NCBI GenBank assembly: GCA_052118065.1
Contig: JBQKHY010000002.1
Span: forward strand, 167,738 to 231,737
Length of the DNA stretch: 64,000 bases
Direction of reading: 5' to 3'
Source: Ruminococcoides sp052118065
Lineage (GTDB): Bacteria > Bacillota > Clostridia > Oscillospirales > Acutalibacteraceae
The position numbers were made by a program, and so were the translations under genes. The notes under the pieces were generated by a model. It searched no databases and had not been told where the DNA came from. It saw nothing but the letters and a program-made list of their open reading frames with translations. The number at the start of each line of letters is the position of its first letter. The first letter of the stretch is position 1. Below, piece by piece: positions 8,980 through 18,824 of the stretch.

Positions 8980-9918
8980 ATGTCATTTGATAGACTAATT
9001 GAAAAAATTGTAGAAAAGCAAAATCCAACTGTTGCAGGTCTTGACCCTAAGATGGCTTACATTCCTGAATATATTAAGGAAGAGTCATTTAAGAAGTATG
9101 GCAAGACACTTGAGGGTGCTGCTGATGCAATTCTTACATATAACAAAGGCTTAATTGATGAACTTTATGATATTGTTCCGGCAGTAAAGCCACAGTGTGC
9201 ATATTATGAAATGTACGGATGGTACGGTGTAAGAGCTTTAGCAGAAACTATTAAGTATGCTAAGTCAAAGGGTATGTTTGTTATTACAGACGGTAAGAGA
9301 AACGATATTGGTACAACTATGGAAGCATATGCTATTGCTCACCTAGGCGAAACTGATATTGACGGTGAAACAGAAGAAGCTTTTGGTGGCGATGCATTAA
9401 CAGTAAACGGCTACCTAGGTTCCGACGGTATTAACCCTCTACTAACAATTTGTGAAGAAAAAGACAAGGGTATCTTTGTCCTAGTTAAAACATCTAACCC
9501 ATCATCAGGTGAATTACAGAACCTTGAATTTAGAGGTGATGAAACAGTTTACCTACATATGGGCAGAATGTGTGAAGATTGGGGCAAAAATGTAGTTGGT
9601 AAGTATGGTTACAGTGGTGTAGGTGCTGTTGTAGGTGCAACATATCCTGAAATGCTAACTGAACTAAGAGGTGAACTTCCTAAGACATTCTTCCTAGTAC
9701 CGGGTTATGGTGCTCAGGGTGGTGGCGCTAATGACTGTAAGGGTGCATTTGACCAGAACGGTATTGGTGCTATTGTTAACTCATCAAGAGGCATTATGTG
9801 TGCATGGCAGAAGATTGAAGGTCTTGATGAAAAGGATTATGCTAAGGCTGCAAGACAGGAAGCTATCCGTATGAGAGATGACCTAAAGTCTGTTATTGGT
9901 GAAATGAAGTTAAAGTAA
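8980..9918 (+). CDS. pyrF: Orotidine 5'-phosphate decarboxylase (type 2)
   Basis: Converts OMP to UMP. At 312 residues it is the longer type 2 form. Motifs include VAGLDPKMAYIP near residue 18, the catalytic DGKRNDIGTTMEAYA near 104 (the Asp-Lys-Asp network) and a phosphate-binding VPGYGAQGG near 243. AAGAAGGAGAATTT precedes ATG 8980. It is the last gene of the pyr run; no attenuator or PyrR-type leader was recognised upstream of the group. Confidence 0.95.
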   Translation: MSFDRLIEKIVEKQNPTVAGLDPKMAYIPEYIKEESFKKYGKTLEGAADAILTYNKGLIDELYDIVPAVKPQCAYYEMYGWYGVRALAETIKYAKSKGMFVITDGKRNDIGTTMEAYAIAHLGETDIDGETEEAFGGDALTVNGYLGSDGINPLLTICEEKDKGIFVLVKTSNPSSGELQNLEFRGDETVYLHMGRMCEDWGKNVVGKYGYSGVGAVVGATYPEMLTELRGELPKTFFLVPGYGAQGGGANDCKGAFDQNGIGAIVNSSRGIMCAWQKIEGLDEKDYAKAARQEAIRMRDDLKSVIGEMKLK

Positions 9919-9997
9919 TTTCTTTACAGCTTAACCTTGTTCACAAAAAGTTTACTATTGCATAATGATTTGTACATTATGTAAAAAAGTTAATTTG

Positions 9998-10026
9998 TTG
10001 ACTTTAATCTATTAAAGTAATATAAT
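9998..10026 (+). promoter_or_regulatory. SigA-type promoter of serCA
   Basis: TTGACT, 17-base spacer, TATAAT; about 80 bases before serC. Confidence 0.75.
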
Positions 10027-10104
10027 TTTATTAGTGATTTATGAGTATAATCGACTTAATTGTCGGTTTGAAGTATTTTGATATTAGATAAGGAGATTTT
10101 TAAA

Positions 10105-11190
10105 ATGTCAAGAGTCTATAATTTTTCAGCAGGTCCATCAATGTTACCTGAACCGGTTCTAAAGAAAGCAGCAGATGAAATGCTTGATTATCAGGGTTGT
10201 GGTCAGTCCGTAATGGAAATGTCACACAGAAGTAAGCAGTTTGATGGTATCATCAAGGATTGCGAAGCATTACTAAGAGAAGTAATGAATATTCCTGATA
10301 ACTACAAGGTTCTATTCCTACAGGGTGGTTGTTCTTCACAGTTTGCTATGGTTCCAATGAATCTAATGAACAAGAACCACAAGGCTGACTATGTTATCAC
10401 AGGTCAGTGGGCTAAGAAAGCTGCTAAGGAAGCTGCCAGATATGGTGAAGTTAATATTGTTGCTTCTTCTGAAGACAAGACTTTCACATATATTCCTAAG
10501 CTAGACAAATCAACATTCTCTAAGGATGCTGACTATTTCTATATTTGTATGAACAATACAATTTATGGTACTGTTTATCACGAACTACCTGACACAGGTG
10601 ATATTCCACTTGTAGCAGATATTTCTTCTTGCATTATGAGTGAACCAATTGATGTTAGCAAGTTTGGTTGCCTAATTGCAGGTGCTCAGAAGAACCTTGC
10701 TCCTGCAGGTCTAACAATCGTTATTATTCGTGAAGACCTAATCGGTAATGCTATGGATATTACTCCAACAATGTTTAACTACAAGACACATGCAGATGCA
10801 AATTCACTATTCAACACACCTCCATGCTGGACAATTTATGTTGCAAAGCTAGTTCTTGAATGGATTAAGAACGAAGTTGGTGGTCTAGATAAGATGAAAG
10901 AACTAAATGAAAAGAAAGCTAAGGTTCTTTATGACTTCCTAGACAACTCAAAGCTATTTAAGGGTACAGTAGTTAAGGAAGACAGAAGCCTTATGAATGT
11001 TCCTTTCGTTACAGGTGACAAGGATATGGACGCTAAGTTTGTTGAAGAAGCAACTGAAGCAGGTTTCGTTAACATTAAGGGTCACCGTACAGTTGGTGGT
11101 ATGAGAGCTTCTATCTACAATGCTATGCCATATGAAGGCGTTGAAAAGCTAGTAGAATTTATGAAGAAGTTTGAAGCAGAAAACGCTTAA
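10105..11190 (+). CDS. serC: Phosphoserine aminotransferase
   Basis: A PLP enzyme that transaminates 3-phosphohydroxypyruvate to phosphoserine. ATG 10105 (MSRVYNFSAGPSMLP) is chosen because AAGGAGATTTTT precedes it and the family starts with this sequence. The 361-residue length is typical. The PLP lysine lies in AGAQKNLAPAG near residue 196, and the substrate-binding MSHRSKQF is near 39. It forms a two-gene serine operon with serA 31 bases downstream. serB is absent from the window. Confidence 0.96.
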   Translation: MSRVYNFSAGPSMLPEPVLKKAADEMLDYQGCGQSVMEMSHRSKQFDGIIKDCEALLREVMNIPDNYKVLFLQGGCSSQFAMVPMNLMNKNHKADYVITGQWAKKAAKEAARYGEVNIVASSEDKTFTYIPKLDKSTFSKDADYFYICMNNTIYGTVYHELPDTGDIPLVADISSCIMSEPIDVSKFGCLIAGAQKNLAPAGLTIVIIREDLIGNAMDITPTMFNYKTHADANSLFNTPPCWTIYVAKLVLEWIKNEVGGLDKMKELNEKKAKVLYDFLDNSKLFKGTVVKEDRSLMNVPFVTGDKDMDAKFVEEATEAGFVNIKGHRTVGGMRASIYNAMPYEGVEKLVEFMKKFEAENA

Positions 11191-11221
11191 TTAAGTTTAT
11201 TAATTGTGAGGAGAATTACTG

Positions 11222-12340
11222 ATGTACAATGTACTAACTTTAAATAAAATTGCTAAGTGTGGTACAGACATTCTTGGCGATAACTATACAGTTTCTGATA
11301 ATGAAACAAACCCTGTTGCTGTTCTTGTTCGTTCAGCATCAATGCACGAAATGGAAATGCCTGAAAGCCTACTTGCTATTGCAAGAGCAGGTGCAGGTGT
11401 AAACAACATTCCTATTAAGGATTGTGCAGAAAAGGGTATCGTAGTATTTAACTCACCGGGTGCTAACGCTAACGCAGTTAAGGAACTTGTTGTTGCAGGT
11501 CTATTAATGTCATCAAGAAAGATTGTTAACGGTATTGAATGGGCTAAGACACTAAAAGGCAACGGCGATCAGGTTGGCAAAATGGTAGAAAAAGGTAAGT
11601 CAAACTTTGCCGGTCCTGAAATTATGGGCAAAACACTGGGTGTTATCGGTCTTGGTGCTATCGGTATCAAGGTTGCTAATGTAGCTGCTGCTTTAGGTAT
11701 GAAGGTTGTTGGTTGCGACCCATTCCTAAATGAAGCTAATAAGGCTAAGTTAGTTGACTGCAAGATTGTTGAAACTAATGATGAAGTTTATGCAGAAGCT
11801 GACTATATCACAGTTCATGTTCCTCTAAATGACGGTACTCGTGGTATGATTAATAAAGAAACAATCAGCAAGATGAAAGACGGTGTAAGAGTTCTTAACT
11901 ATAGCCGTGACGGTCTTGTAAATTCAACAGATATTCTTGATGCACTAAAGAGTGGCAAGATGAGTGCTTATGTAACTGACTTTGCTACAGATGATATTCT
12001 TGGTGAAGATGGTGTTATTGCAATGCCTCACCTAGGTGCTTCAACTCCTGAAAGTGAAGACAACTGTGCTGTTATGGCAGCAACAGAAGTTAAGGATTAC
12101 CTAGAAAACGGTAATATTGTAAACTCTGTAAACCTACCTTGCCTATCAAAGGATAAGACAGGTGGCACAAGAGTATGTGTAATCGCTAAAGCTGATGCTG
12201 ACACAGATGCTATTGTAAAGGCAACAGGTTCTGATGACTTTGCAACTGCTACAAGAGGTGACTTTAGCTACACAATTATTGATAATGCTACAAACACAGA
12301 AGTTAATGTTGATGGTGTTATCAAGGTAAGAAGTCTATAA
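11222..12340 (+). CDS. serA: D-3-phosphoglycerate dehydrogenase
   Basis: Oxidises 3-phosphoglycerate, the first step of serine synthesis. Residues 1-95 form the flanking substrate domain (RAGAGVNNIP). The NAD Rossmann motif GLGAIG is at 143-148 with VVGCDPF following. The catalytic His lies in MPHLGASTPE near 268. At 372 residues it is shorter than enzymes with a full regulatory tail, and the C-terminal about 60 residues form only a short ACT-like segment, so feedback control may differ. GTGAGGAGAATTACTG precedes the ATG. Confidence 0.94.
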   Translation: MYNVLTLNKIAKCGTDILGDNYTVSDNETNPVAVLVRSASMHEMEMPESLLAIARAGAGVNNIPIKDCAEKGIVVFNSPGANANAVKELVVAGLLMSSRKIVNGIEWAKTLKGNGDQVGKMVEKGKSNFAGPEIMGKTLGVIGLGAIGIKVANVAAALGMKVVGCDPFLNEANKAKLVDCKIVETNDEVYAEADYITVHVPLNDGTRGMINKETISKMKDGVRVLNYSRDGLVNSTDILDALKSGKMSAYVTDFATDDILGEDGVIAMPHLGASTPESEDNCAVMAATEVKDYLENGNIVNSVNLPCLSKDKTGGTRVCVIAKADADTDAIVKATGSDDFATATRGDFSYTIIDNATNTEVNVDGVIKVRSL

Positions 12341-12389
12341 TTTTGAGCTTATATTTTTAGATTAATATTATTAAAAGGAGGTCAAAACA

Positions 12390-13766
12390 ATGAGAAAAGT
12401 AGTTTCAATACTTTTAGCAGTTCTAATGCTAACTGCTATGGGTACAGTTGCAGTAACATCAGCAAGTGCTGAAGAAACTGCAACAGTTAACGGTGTAGTT
12501 GCTAATGTTGGTGACACAGTTACTATTGATTACTTCATAAAGTCCGACTGTATTTGGGAATGTTTCCAGGGTCATGTAACATATGATTATGACGGCCTAC
12601 AGCTTGAAAGCTTTGAAATGCCGGATGTAACAACAGGTATTATGACTAACACTCTTAACAAAGGTTTCGCATATTATACAGGTGTTGACATTTATAGTAA
12701 CTATAAGTTCTATAACGAAGTAAACTTCTACAGAATTAAATTTACAGTTCGCCAGGCGGGTAGCTATGCAGTTAACAATGTTTTGGAATTTGCTGATGGT
12801 AACAATGCTGATATGATTGTTGATGATGGTGTTATTCTTAAACCTGAAAGACTAATCACTCGTGAAGTTGTTACAGCTACTCCAAAGCCAACAGAAACAA
12901 CAACAAATACAACAGCTCCAAAGCCAACAACTAAGCCTGAACCAACAAATACAGAGCCATCTTCAACACCATCACCATCAACTCCGGTTGCAGTAAGTGG
13001 TGTTGCACTAAATAAGAAAGTTGCAACAATTAATGTTGGTAAGACAGTTACAGTAAAAGCTACAGTAACTCCTGCAAATGCAGCCAACAAGACTCTAGCT
13101 TGGACATCTTCTAACACAAAGATTGCTACTGTATCTAATGGTGTAGTTAAGGGCGTTAAGGCAGGTAGAGTTGTAATTACAGCTAAGACAACTGATGGTT
13201 CAAACATTTCTGCAACATGTACTGTAACAGTTAAGCAACCTGTAACAAGCATTTCTCTATCTAAGAAAGCAACAATGTATACAGGCAAGAAGTTAACTCT
13301 TAAGGCTAAGGTTAACCCAGCTAATGCTTCTAACAAGGCATTAACATGGAAATCATATAACACTAAGATTGCTAAGGTTGCTTCTAACGGTGTAGTTACA
13401 GGCGTTAAGGCAGGTACAGTTAAGATTACTGCAACTGCAAAGGATGGTAGCAGAAAGTCTGCAACATGTACAGTAACAGTTCGTCAGTCAGTATCTAAGA
13501 TTACTCTAAGCAAGACAAATGTTGTTCTTCCTAAGAAGGGTTCTTCTTACAATGTTAAGGTAACAGTTGCTCCTAAGAACGCTTACAACAAGAATGTTGC
13601 AGTTAAGTCTGCTAAAACAAAGGTTGCTAAGGTTTCTGCTTCAACAGTTAAGTCAGGTAAGACAGTTAAGATTACTGCTGTAAAGAAGGGTACAACTAAA
13701 GTTGTATTTACTGCTAAAGACGGTAGCAAGAAGTCTGCTACATGTAAGGTAACAGTTAAAAAATAA
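12390..13766 (+). CDS. Secreted cohesin-like protein with Pro/Thr linker and BIG2 repeats
   Basis: Exported (signal peptide 1-27, ending SASA). Residues about 30-145 have the strand pattern of a cohesin: VGDTVTIDYFIKS, then HVTYDYDGLQLESFEM, YRIKFTVRQAGSY and FADGNNADMI. This is a visual resemblance, not a proven match. A Pro/Thr linker covers about 165-205. Three Ig-like domains follow (about 207-290, 291-370, 371-458) with the repeated core NTKIAxV...GVVxGVKAGxVxITA and TCTVTV. There is no sortase motif, membrane anchor or dockerin. If the first domain is a cohesin it could receive dockerin enzymes such as the GH13 at 32993. The start follows AAAAGGAGGTCAAAACA. Confidence 0.75.
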   Translation: MRKVVSILLAVLMLTAMGTVAVTSASAEETATVNGVVANVGDTVTIDYFIKSDCIWECFQGHVTYDYDGLQLESFEMPDVTTGIMTNTLNKGFAYYTGVDIYSNYKFYNEVNFYRIKFTVRQAGSYAVNNVLEFADGNNADMIVDDGVILKPERLITREVVTATPKPTETTTNTTAPKPTTKPEPTNTEPSSTPSPSTPVAVSGVALNKKVATINVGKTVTVKATVTPANAANKTLAWTSSNTKIATVSNGVVKGVKAGRVVITAKTTDGSNISATCTVTVKQPVTSISLSKKATMYTGKKLTLKAKVNPANASNKALTWKSYNTKIAKVASNGVVTGVKAGTVKITATAKDGSRKSATCTVTVRQSVSKITLSKTNVVLPKKGSSYNVKVTVAPKNAYNKNVAVKSAKTKVAKVSASTVKSGKTVKITAVKKGTTKVVFTAKDGSKKSATCKVTVKK

Positions 13767-13817
13767 TAATAATTAATCTAAAATGTTTTAATAATAAATC
13801 TAAAAAATAATTAGCTA

Positions 13818-13850
13818 AAAGCCCTATTCATTACGAATAGGGCTTTGTTT
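13818..13850 (+). terminator. Rho-independent terminator
   Basis: Stem AAAGCCCTATTC/GAATAGGGCTTT with loop ATTAC and a short T run. Confidence 0.85.
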
Positions 13851-13898
13851 CGTCTAAGTAGGGAATATGACCTACTTTTTATTTTGTTTTGTAATTAA

Positions 13899-15119
13899 TT
13901 AGGTATTTAATATTGTGTCAACATCAAGAATACCAAGGTCGATTTTCCATTTTAAAATTCTCTTTACAGACTCATTAATTTGGCTAATAGGTATTTCATT
14001 ATTTTTTACTGCATTTAAAACTGCCGGATATTGAGTGTCAACTGATGAACAACATAGTAGGTCATTACCGGCTTTTGTAGCAATAACTGCTGCCGATTCA
14101 TCACCGGTAAACTGAGTAATAGCATCCATAATCAGGTCGTCAGTCATTATAACACCATTAAAATTAAGCTGATTTCTAATAATTTTATGTACATTCTCTG
14201 ATAAAGATGCAGGATGATTTTTGTCCATACAGTTTACTATATTGTGAGAAACTAAGATACAATCTGCACCGGCATTTATTCCGGAAATAAAAGGTTTAAA
14301 ATCTTTTTTGGTAAATTCAGAATAATCTCTGTTGTCATATGCAATGCCTGTGTGGGTATCTACATTGTTGCCATAACCGGGAAAGTGCTTTAGTACAGTG
14401 CCTAGGTGATTTTCCTTTGATGTGCTAACAACAGTACTTACAAATTTGTCCACATCATCAACATTGTCACTAAATGATCGGTCATACATAAATCCATTTG
14501 TATCGGATGTAATGTCACAGTCAGGTGCCATATTTACATTAATTCCAAGTGAAAGTAAAAGTTTAGCCTTTTCTTCAGCATCATTTATAATACCGTCCCA
14601 ACCACCATTTGCAAAAGTATCTTTAGGTGAAAGGAAAGGACTTTCCCTAAGATTAGGGTTGCTACTGACTCTTACAACAGTACCACCTTCTTCATCAACA
14701 CCGATAAGTAGTGGAATTTTAGCCTTATTTTGATATGATTGAATAGTGTTTGTAACTTCTTCTTTAGTTTTATTTTCAAAATCTTTTCCAAATAAAATAT
14801 ACCCACCAATGTGATATTGATTTATTTGTTCAAGTGCGTTAGTATCGGGACATCTAACATAAAACATTTGACCTACCTTTTCTTCAGTAGTCATTTGACT
14901 GATGTAATTATCTAAACTTTTATCAAATGTTTCTTCTATATTAGTAGTAGGCTCAACTGTTGTAGTGGTAGGTTCTGTTGTGGTAATTGTAGTTTCACTT
15001 GTTGATACTGTAGTAGAACTACTGATATTATTTTCGCTTTGTGTACCACAACTTGAAAATAATATTGCCAACATAATACATAATACAGAAGTGATTATTT
15101 TATTGTTTATTTTTTTCAT
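13899..15119 (-). CDS. GH3 beta-N-acetylhexosaminidase lipoprotein (NagZ-like)
   Basis: A probable cell-wall recycling enzyme releasing N-acetylglucosamine from muropeptides outside the membrane. The N-terminus is a lipoprotein signal with lipobox LFSSC (Cys near residue 24), followed by a Thr/Ser-rich linker to about residue 63. The GH3 domain follows: FYVRCPD, GGYILFGKDFENKT, LIGVDEEGGTVVR, the KHFPGYG motif near 241 and a VIMTDDLIMDAI motif near 325 with the nucleophile Asp. The 406-residue length fits the NagZ family. It is transcribed against its neighbours, ending opposite the terminator at 13818. Confidence 0.88.
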   Translation of the reverse strand: MKKINNKIITSVLCIMLAILFSSCGTQSENNISSSTTVSTSETTITTTEPTTTTVEPTTNIEETFDKSLDNYISQMTTEEKVGQMFYVRCPDTNALEQINQYHIGGYILFGKDFENKTKEEVTNTIQSYQNKAKIPLLIGVDEEGGTVVRVSSNPNLRESPFLSPKDTFANGGWDGIINDAEEKAKLLLSLGINVNMAPDCDITSDTNGFMYDRSFSDNVDDVDKFVSTVVSTSKENHLGTVLKHFPGYGNNVDTHTGIAYDNRDYSEFTKKDFKPFISGINAGADCILVSHNIVNCMDKNHPASLSENVHKIIRNQLNFNGVIMTDDLIMDAITQFTGDESAAVIATKAGNDLLCCSSVDTQYPAVLNAVKNNEIPISQINESVKRILKWKIDLGILDVDTILNT

Positions 15120-15378
15120 TACTATTCTCCTTTCGGTTAAACCTATTATATATCATAATAAAATATATTAATAGTAAAAATAAGAGAGAAAAAATATATT
15201 ATATAAGTTCTTTTTTGTACACATTGTTAAATATAATTAATATGAAGTAGTGGTTTTATTGTTCAAAATAGTAGGTATAAATTTATGCAATTTATACATT
15301 TCATTGGTTAAAATATACAATTATAATTAGTTTATGTTGTTAATAAAATCGAAAATAATATTAATTTAATAAAAATTA
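15120..15378. other. AT-rich divergent intergenic region
   Basis: This region separates the divergent GH3 gene and the EF-G-like gene. No ORF or RNA gene was recognised; apart from the promoter at 15379 nothing specific is seen. Confidence 0.5.
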
Positions 15379-15407
15379 TTGTATATTTTGAACAAGGGTG
15401 TTATAAT
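15379..15407 (+). promoter_or_regulatory. SigA-type promoter of the EF-G-like gene
   Basis: TTGTAT, 17-base spacer, TATAAT, 58 bases upstream of the start codon. Confidence 0.75.
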
Positions 15408-15464
15408 GTAACTGTAATCAAAAGAGATTAATGCTTACACATTTAATTAAGGAGATTTAATCCA

Positions 15465-17522
15465 ATGAGAAATTATGATTCCAAACATATTCTCAATATT
15501 GCATTAGCCGGTCACAAAGGTTCAGGTAAAACCTCAGTTGCCGAAAGTATGCTATATTTGACAGGAAATGTTTCAAGACTCGGGAAAATTGAAGAAGGAA
15601 ACACTTCTCTGGATTATGACCCAGAAGAAGTTAAGAGAAAATCTTCTGTTCTTACTGCTGTTGCTCCGGTTGAATGGAAAAATGCAAAGATTAATCTTAT
15701 CGATACACCGGGGTTATTTGATTTTGCCGGTGGTATCGCAGAGGGTATGAGAGCTGCTGAAAGTGTGTTAGTTGTCGTATCCGGCAAGGATGGAGTCGAT
15801 GTAGGAACTGAGAAAGTAGTTAATATGGCTACTGAGATGGGCAAAACAAAGATGTTCTTTGTTAACGGACTATGTGATGAAAGTGCCAGATTCTATAGAG
15901 TGTTTGAAGATTTAAAGACAGTTTTTGGTCCGGCAGTTTGTCCTGTTGTTGTTCCTTACATTAACGACGGTAAGGCTGAAGTATATGTAAACCTTTTTGA
16001 ATATAGAGCCTATAAGTACTCTGAGGGTGGCAAGGTTGAACCAACCGATATGCCTGACTTAGGTACTAGATTTGATGGTCTTAGAGAGGCTATCAAGGAA
16101 GCTGTTGCAGAAACATCAGAAGAACTATTGGAGAAATTTATTGAAGGGGAAGAATTTACTCCTGAAGAAATTATCCTTGGTGTTTCACAAGGTGTTAGAG
16201 AAGGTACAATTATACCGGTGTTCTGTGGTGATGCACATAATACATACGGTATTGACCAGTTGTTGAATTCACTTACTTGGCTTGCTCCAAAAGCGGAGTC
16301 AGGTGCAGAAATCGGCTCAGATGTTAATGGAGAGCCAGTAGAAGTTACAGTTAATTCTGATGGTGTCCCAACTGCAATAGTGTTTAAAACTGTTATTGAC
16401 CCATTTGTGGGAAAATTAAGTTATATAAAAGTTCTTAGTGGTAAGATTTCTACTGACACACCTCTTGTAAATATGAGGACAGGTGCAAATGAAAGAGTTA
16501 CCAAGGTTCTTACTGTAAAAGGTAAGAAACAGGAAGACACACCATTCATCTCAGCAGGTGATATTGGTGCAATACCAAAACTTTCTGATACTTTATCAGG
16601 TGACACACTTTGTTCACCACTTAGAAAAGTAACACTTGACAGTATTGATTATCCTGTTGCTAACCTTTCTATGGCAGTATATGCTGACAGTAAGGATGAC
16701 GAAGAAAAAATTACTCAGGGTATTCTTAAATTAATGGAAGAAGACCCAACTATTAAATATGTACACAATCACGAAACTCACGAAAGAGTTGTTACAGGTT
16801 TAGGCGAACAACAACTTGATGTTATTGTTAGTAAACTAAAGTCAAAGTACAACATTGATGTTAAGTTGAAGAAGCCAAAGGTAGCCTATAGAGAGACAAT
16901 TCGTGGTACTGTTAAGGTACAAGGTCGTCACAAAAAACAGAGTGGTGGTCACGGTCAGTTTGGTGATGTGTGGATTGAGTTCTCTCCTAGTGACAGTGAT
17001 GGACTTGAATTTACACAAACAGTTGTTGGTGGTTCAGTTCCAAAGGGATTTTTCCCTGCTGTTGAAAAAGGATTGCAAGACTCAATGAAAAAAGGCCCAC
17101 TAGCCGGTTATCCGGTTGTTGGGGTAAAAGCTAACTTGTATGATGGTAGTTACCATCCTGTTGACTCATCTGAAATGTCATTTAAAATGGCAGCATCAAT
17201 TGCTTTTAAGAATGGCATTACACAGGCTAAACCTACTTTACTTGAACCAATCGGTTCATTAAAGGTAACAGTTCCGGAAACACATACCGGGGACATTATG
17301 GGTGAAGTTACAAAAAGACGAGGCAGAGTTATTGGTATGGACTCAATACCTAATGGTATGCAGGTGATTGAAGCAGAAGTTCCAATGGCTGAGATGGGTG
17401 ACTTCAATACCTTTATTAAACAAGTTACACAAGGCAGAGGTAGCTTTACTCTTGACTTTGCAAGATATGAAGATGCACCTGCTAATGTAGCAGAAAAGGT
17501 TATTGCAGATTCAAAAGAATAA
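15465..17522 (+). CDS. Elongation factor G-like translational GTPase (EF-G paralogue)
   Basis: A 685-residue translational GTPase. G1 reads AGHKGSGKTS near residue 15 and G3 reads DTPG near 79. The canonical G4 NKxD is replaced by NGLCDE near 134-139, which is characteristic of the divergent EF-G-like (FusA2-type) family rather than the main EF-G. Domains II (about 290-375), III (near 400-470, GLGEQQLDVI), IV (about 470-590, with GGSVPKGFFPAVEKG) and V are all present. It is monocistronic with its own promoter and terminator, away from the str operon. The precise role is uncertain; ribosome rescue or recycling has been suggested for relatives. Confidence 0.9.
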   Translation: MRNYDSKHILNIALAGHKGSGKTSVAESMLYLTGNVSRLGKIEEGNTSLDYDPEEVKRKSSVLTAVAPVEWKNAKINLIDTPGLFDFAGGIAEGMRAAESVLVVVSGKDGVDVGTEKVVNMATEMGKTKMFFVNGLCDESARFYRVFEDLKTVFGPAVCPVVVPYINDGKAEVYVNLFEYRAYKYSEGGKVEPTDMPDLGTRFDGLREAIKEAVAETSEELLEKFIEGEEFTPEEIILGVSQGVREGTIIPVFCGDAHNTYGIDQLLNSLTWLAPKAESGAEIGSDVNGEPVEVTVNSDGVPTAIVFKTVIDPFVGKLSYIKVLSGKISTDTPLVNMRTGANERVTKVLTVKGKKQEDTPFISAGDIGAIPKLSDTLSGDTLCSPLRKVTLDSIDYPVANLSMAVYADSKDDEEKITQGILKLMEEDPTIKYVHNHETHERVVTGLGEQQLDVIVSKLKSKYNIDVKLKKPKVAYRETIRGTVKVQGRHKKQSGGHGQFGDVWIEFSPSDSDGLEFTQTVVGGSVPKGFFPAVEKGLQDSMKKGPLAGYPVVGVKANLYDGSYHPVDSSEMSFKMAASIAFKNGITQAKPTLLEPIGSLKVTVPETHTGDIMGEVTKRRGRVIGMDSIPNGMQVIEAEVPMAEMGDFNTFIKQVTQGRGSFTLDFARYEDAPANVAEKVIADSKE

Positions 17523-17626
17523 TGCAAGTTGCTTAATAAGTTTGTTATAGGGTAATACCTATTTCAATATAAATTTTGTTCTCCATTTCTTGAGAATTTA
17601 TTAATTCTCTATTCTCTTTCTTCCAT

Positions 17627-17656
17627 GGAAAGGACCACATTTTGTGGTCCTTTCCT
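17627..17656. terminator. Strong rho-independent terminator
   Basis: Perfect stem GGAAAGGACCACA/TGTGGTCCTTTCC with a three-base loop. Confidence 0.75.
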
Positions 17657-17756
17657 CATATAACAAAGAAATTGTATAATTATAAATGTGTGAACAAAAA
17701 TATTTAAATGTATATAAAGAAACAGAATGGTAAATTGAGGAATGGAGTTGCCGGTA

Positions 17757-18620
17757 ATGAAAAAAGTTATGAAAACAATTTCACTATTTTTATGTGTTAT
17801 GATTTTTGCAACATCATTGCCTGTATTTTTCGCAGAAACTGAAAGTGCTAGTGCAGCCACCGCCACTATGGTTAACGAAAAGGTAAGAGGAAAGGTACTT
17901 TATAGCTATAGCTACAAAGTGCTAACATTAATCAACAAGGAAAGAAAGAAAAAGAAACTTTCACAGTTAAAAATGACACAAGGATTACTAAGTGTAGCTA
18001 ATAGAAGGGCTGCTGAAATTTCTTTGTATTATGCACATAGCCGTCCTAACGGTGAGAAAAACCCATTTAAAATGTATAAGTGGAAACATTATGTTGGTGA
18101 AAATATTGCTTTAAACCAGCAAACTCCTGAGCAGGTTGTAAAGTGTTGGATGAATAGTCCACCCCATAAAAAGAACATTTTAAATAAAAAATTTAATAGC
18201 GTTGGTATTGGCTGTTTTAAAGTAAACGGTTATATTTATTGGGAACAGTTCTTTGTTGATAATAAGGCAAGTAGAAACGCTGCTCAAAAATCTAATGCAG
18301 ATGTTACATATACAGTATCTATGAAAACATCCAATGTTAAGTTACGCTCCAGTGTAAAGTCAGTATGGTTTGATGATTTCTACACAAGAAGAATCATTAC
18401 ATATCAGTTCAACAAAAGAGTTGATAACTATGACTTTGTAACTAATCTGGACAATAGTTGTATTCAGTACAAATCAGCTAATGAAAATATTGCTAAGATA
18501 AATTCAAAGGGTGTAGTCTTACCGGTAGCTAATGGTAAAACTACAATTACTGCAAATTTAAAGGGCTATCCAAGCAAAAAGGTAACTTGGACAGTTATTG
18601 TAGATGTTGAAGAAATGTAA
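17757..18620 (+). CDS. Secreted CAP/SCP-domain protein with Ig-like tail
   Basis: An exported protein of unknown substrate. ATG 17757 is preferred (GGAG at 17743-17746), giving a signal peptide that ends near PVFFAETESASA; ATG 17742 is possible. Residues about 50-170 form a CAP domain (YkwD-like): LTLINKERKKKKLSQL, HSRPNGE, VGENIAL, VVKCWMNSPPHKKNIL and VGIGCF are its classic blocks. The C-terminal about 100 residues resemble a BIG2-type domain (NENIAKINSKGVVLPVANGK). It is a single gene ending before a hairpin at 18679. Confidence 0.85.
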   Translation: MKKVMKTISLFLCVMIFATSLPVFFAETESASAATATMVNEKVRGKVLYSYSYKVLTLINKERKKKKLSQLKMTQGLLSVANRRAAEISLYYAHSRPNGEKNPFKMYKWKHYVGENIALNQQTPEQVVKCWMNSPPHKKNILNKKFNSVGIGCFKVNGYIYWEQFFVDNKASRNAAQKSNADVTYTVSMKTSNVKLRSSVKSVWFDDFYTRRIITYQFNKRVDNYDFVTNLDNSCIQYKSANENIAKINSKGVVLPVANGKTTITANLKGYPSKKVTWTVIVDVEEM

Positions 18621-18678
18621 AATTAAAATTTAATTGCCTATTATAGGCAAAAGTCTTATACATAAGATTTATTTCCTG

Positions 18679-18716
18679 AAGGGTTGCTTCTGGTGTGTTG
18701 GTGGGGCAACCCTTTC
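18679..18716 (+). terminator. Hairpin terminator
   Basis: Stem GGGTTGC/GCAACCC with an 18-base loop, then CTTTCGTT. Confidence 0.6.
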
Positions 18717-18824
18717 GTTATGCTAATTAGTTTTTATCAATTTGTCAATCTAATGTGGAAAACATTTCTAAATAATACTAGATGACAGATTTTACATCAT
18801 ATGAATTATATAGGTAGGTGAAAA

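Noticed and set aside
12764..13363. A 199-codon minus-strand ORF
   Set aside because: It is the antisense of repetitive BIG2 coding DNA, has no ribosome site and encodes low-complexity Val/Thr/Leu sequence.
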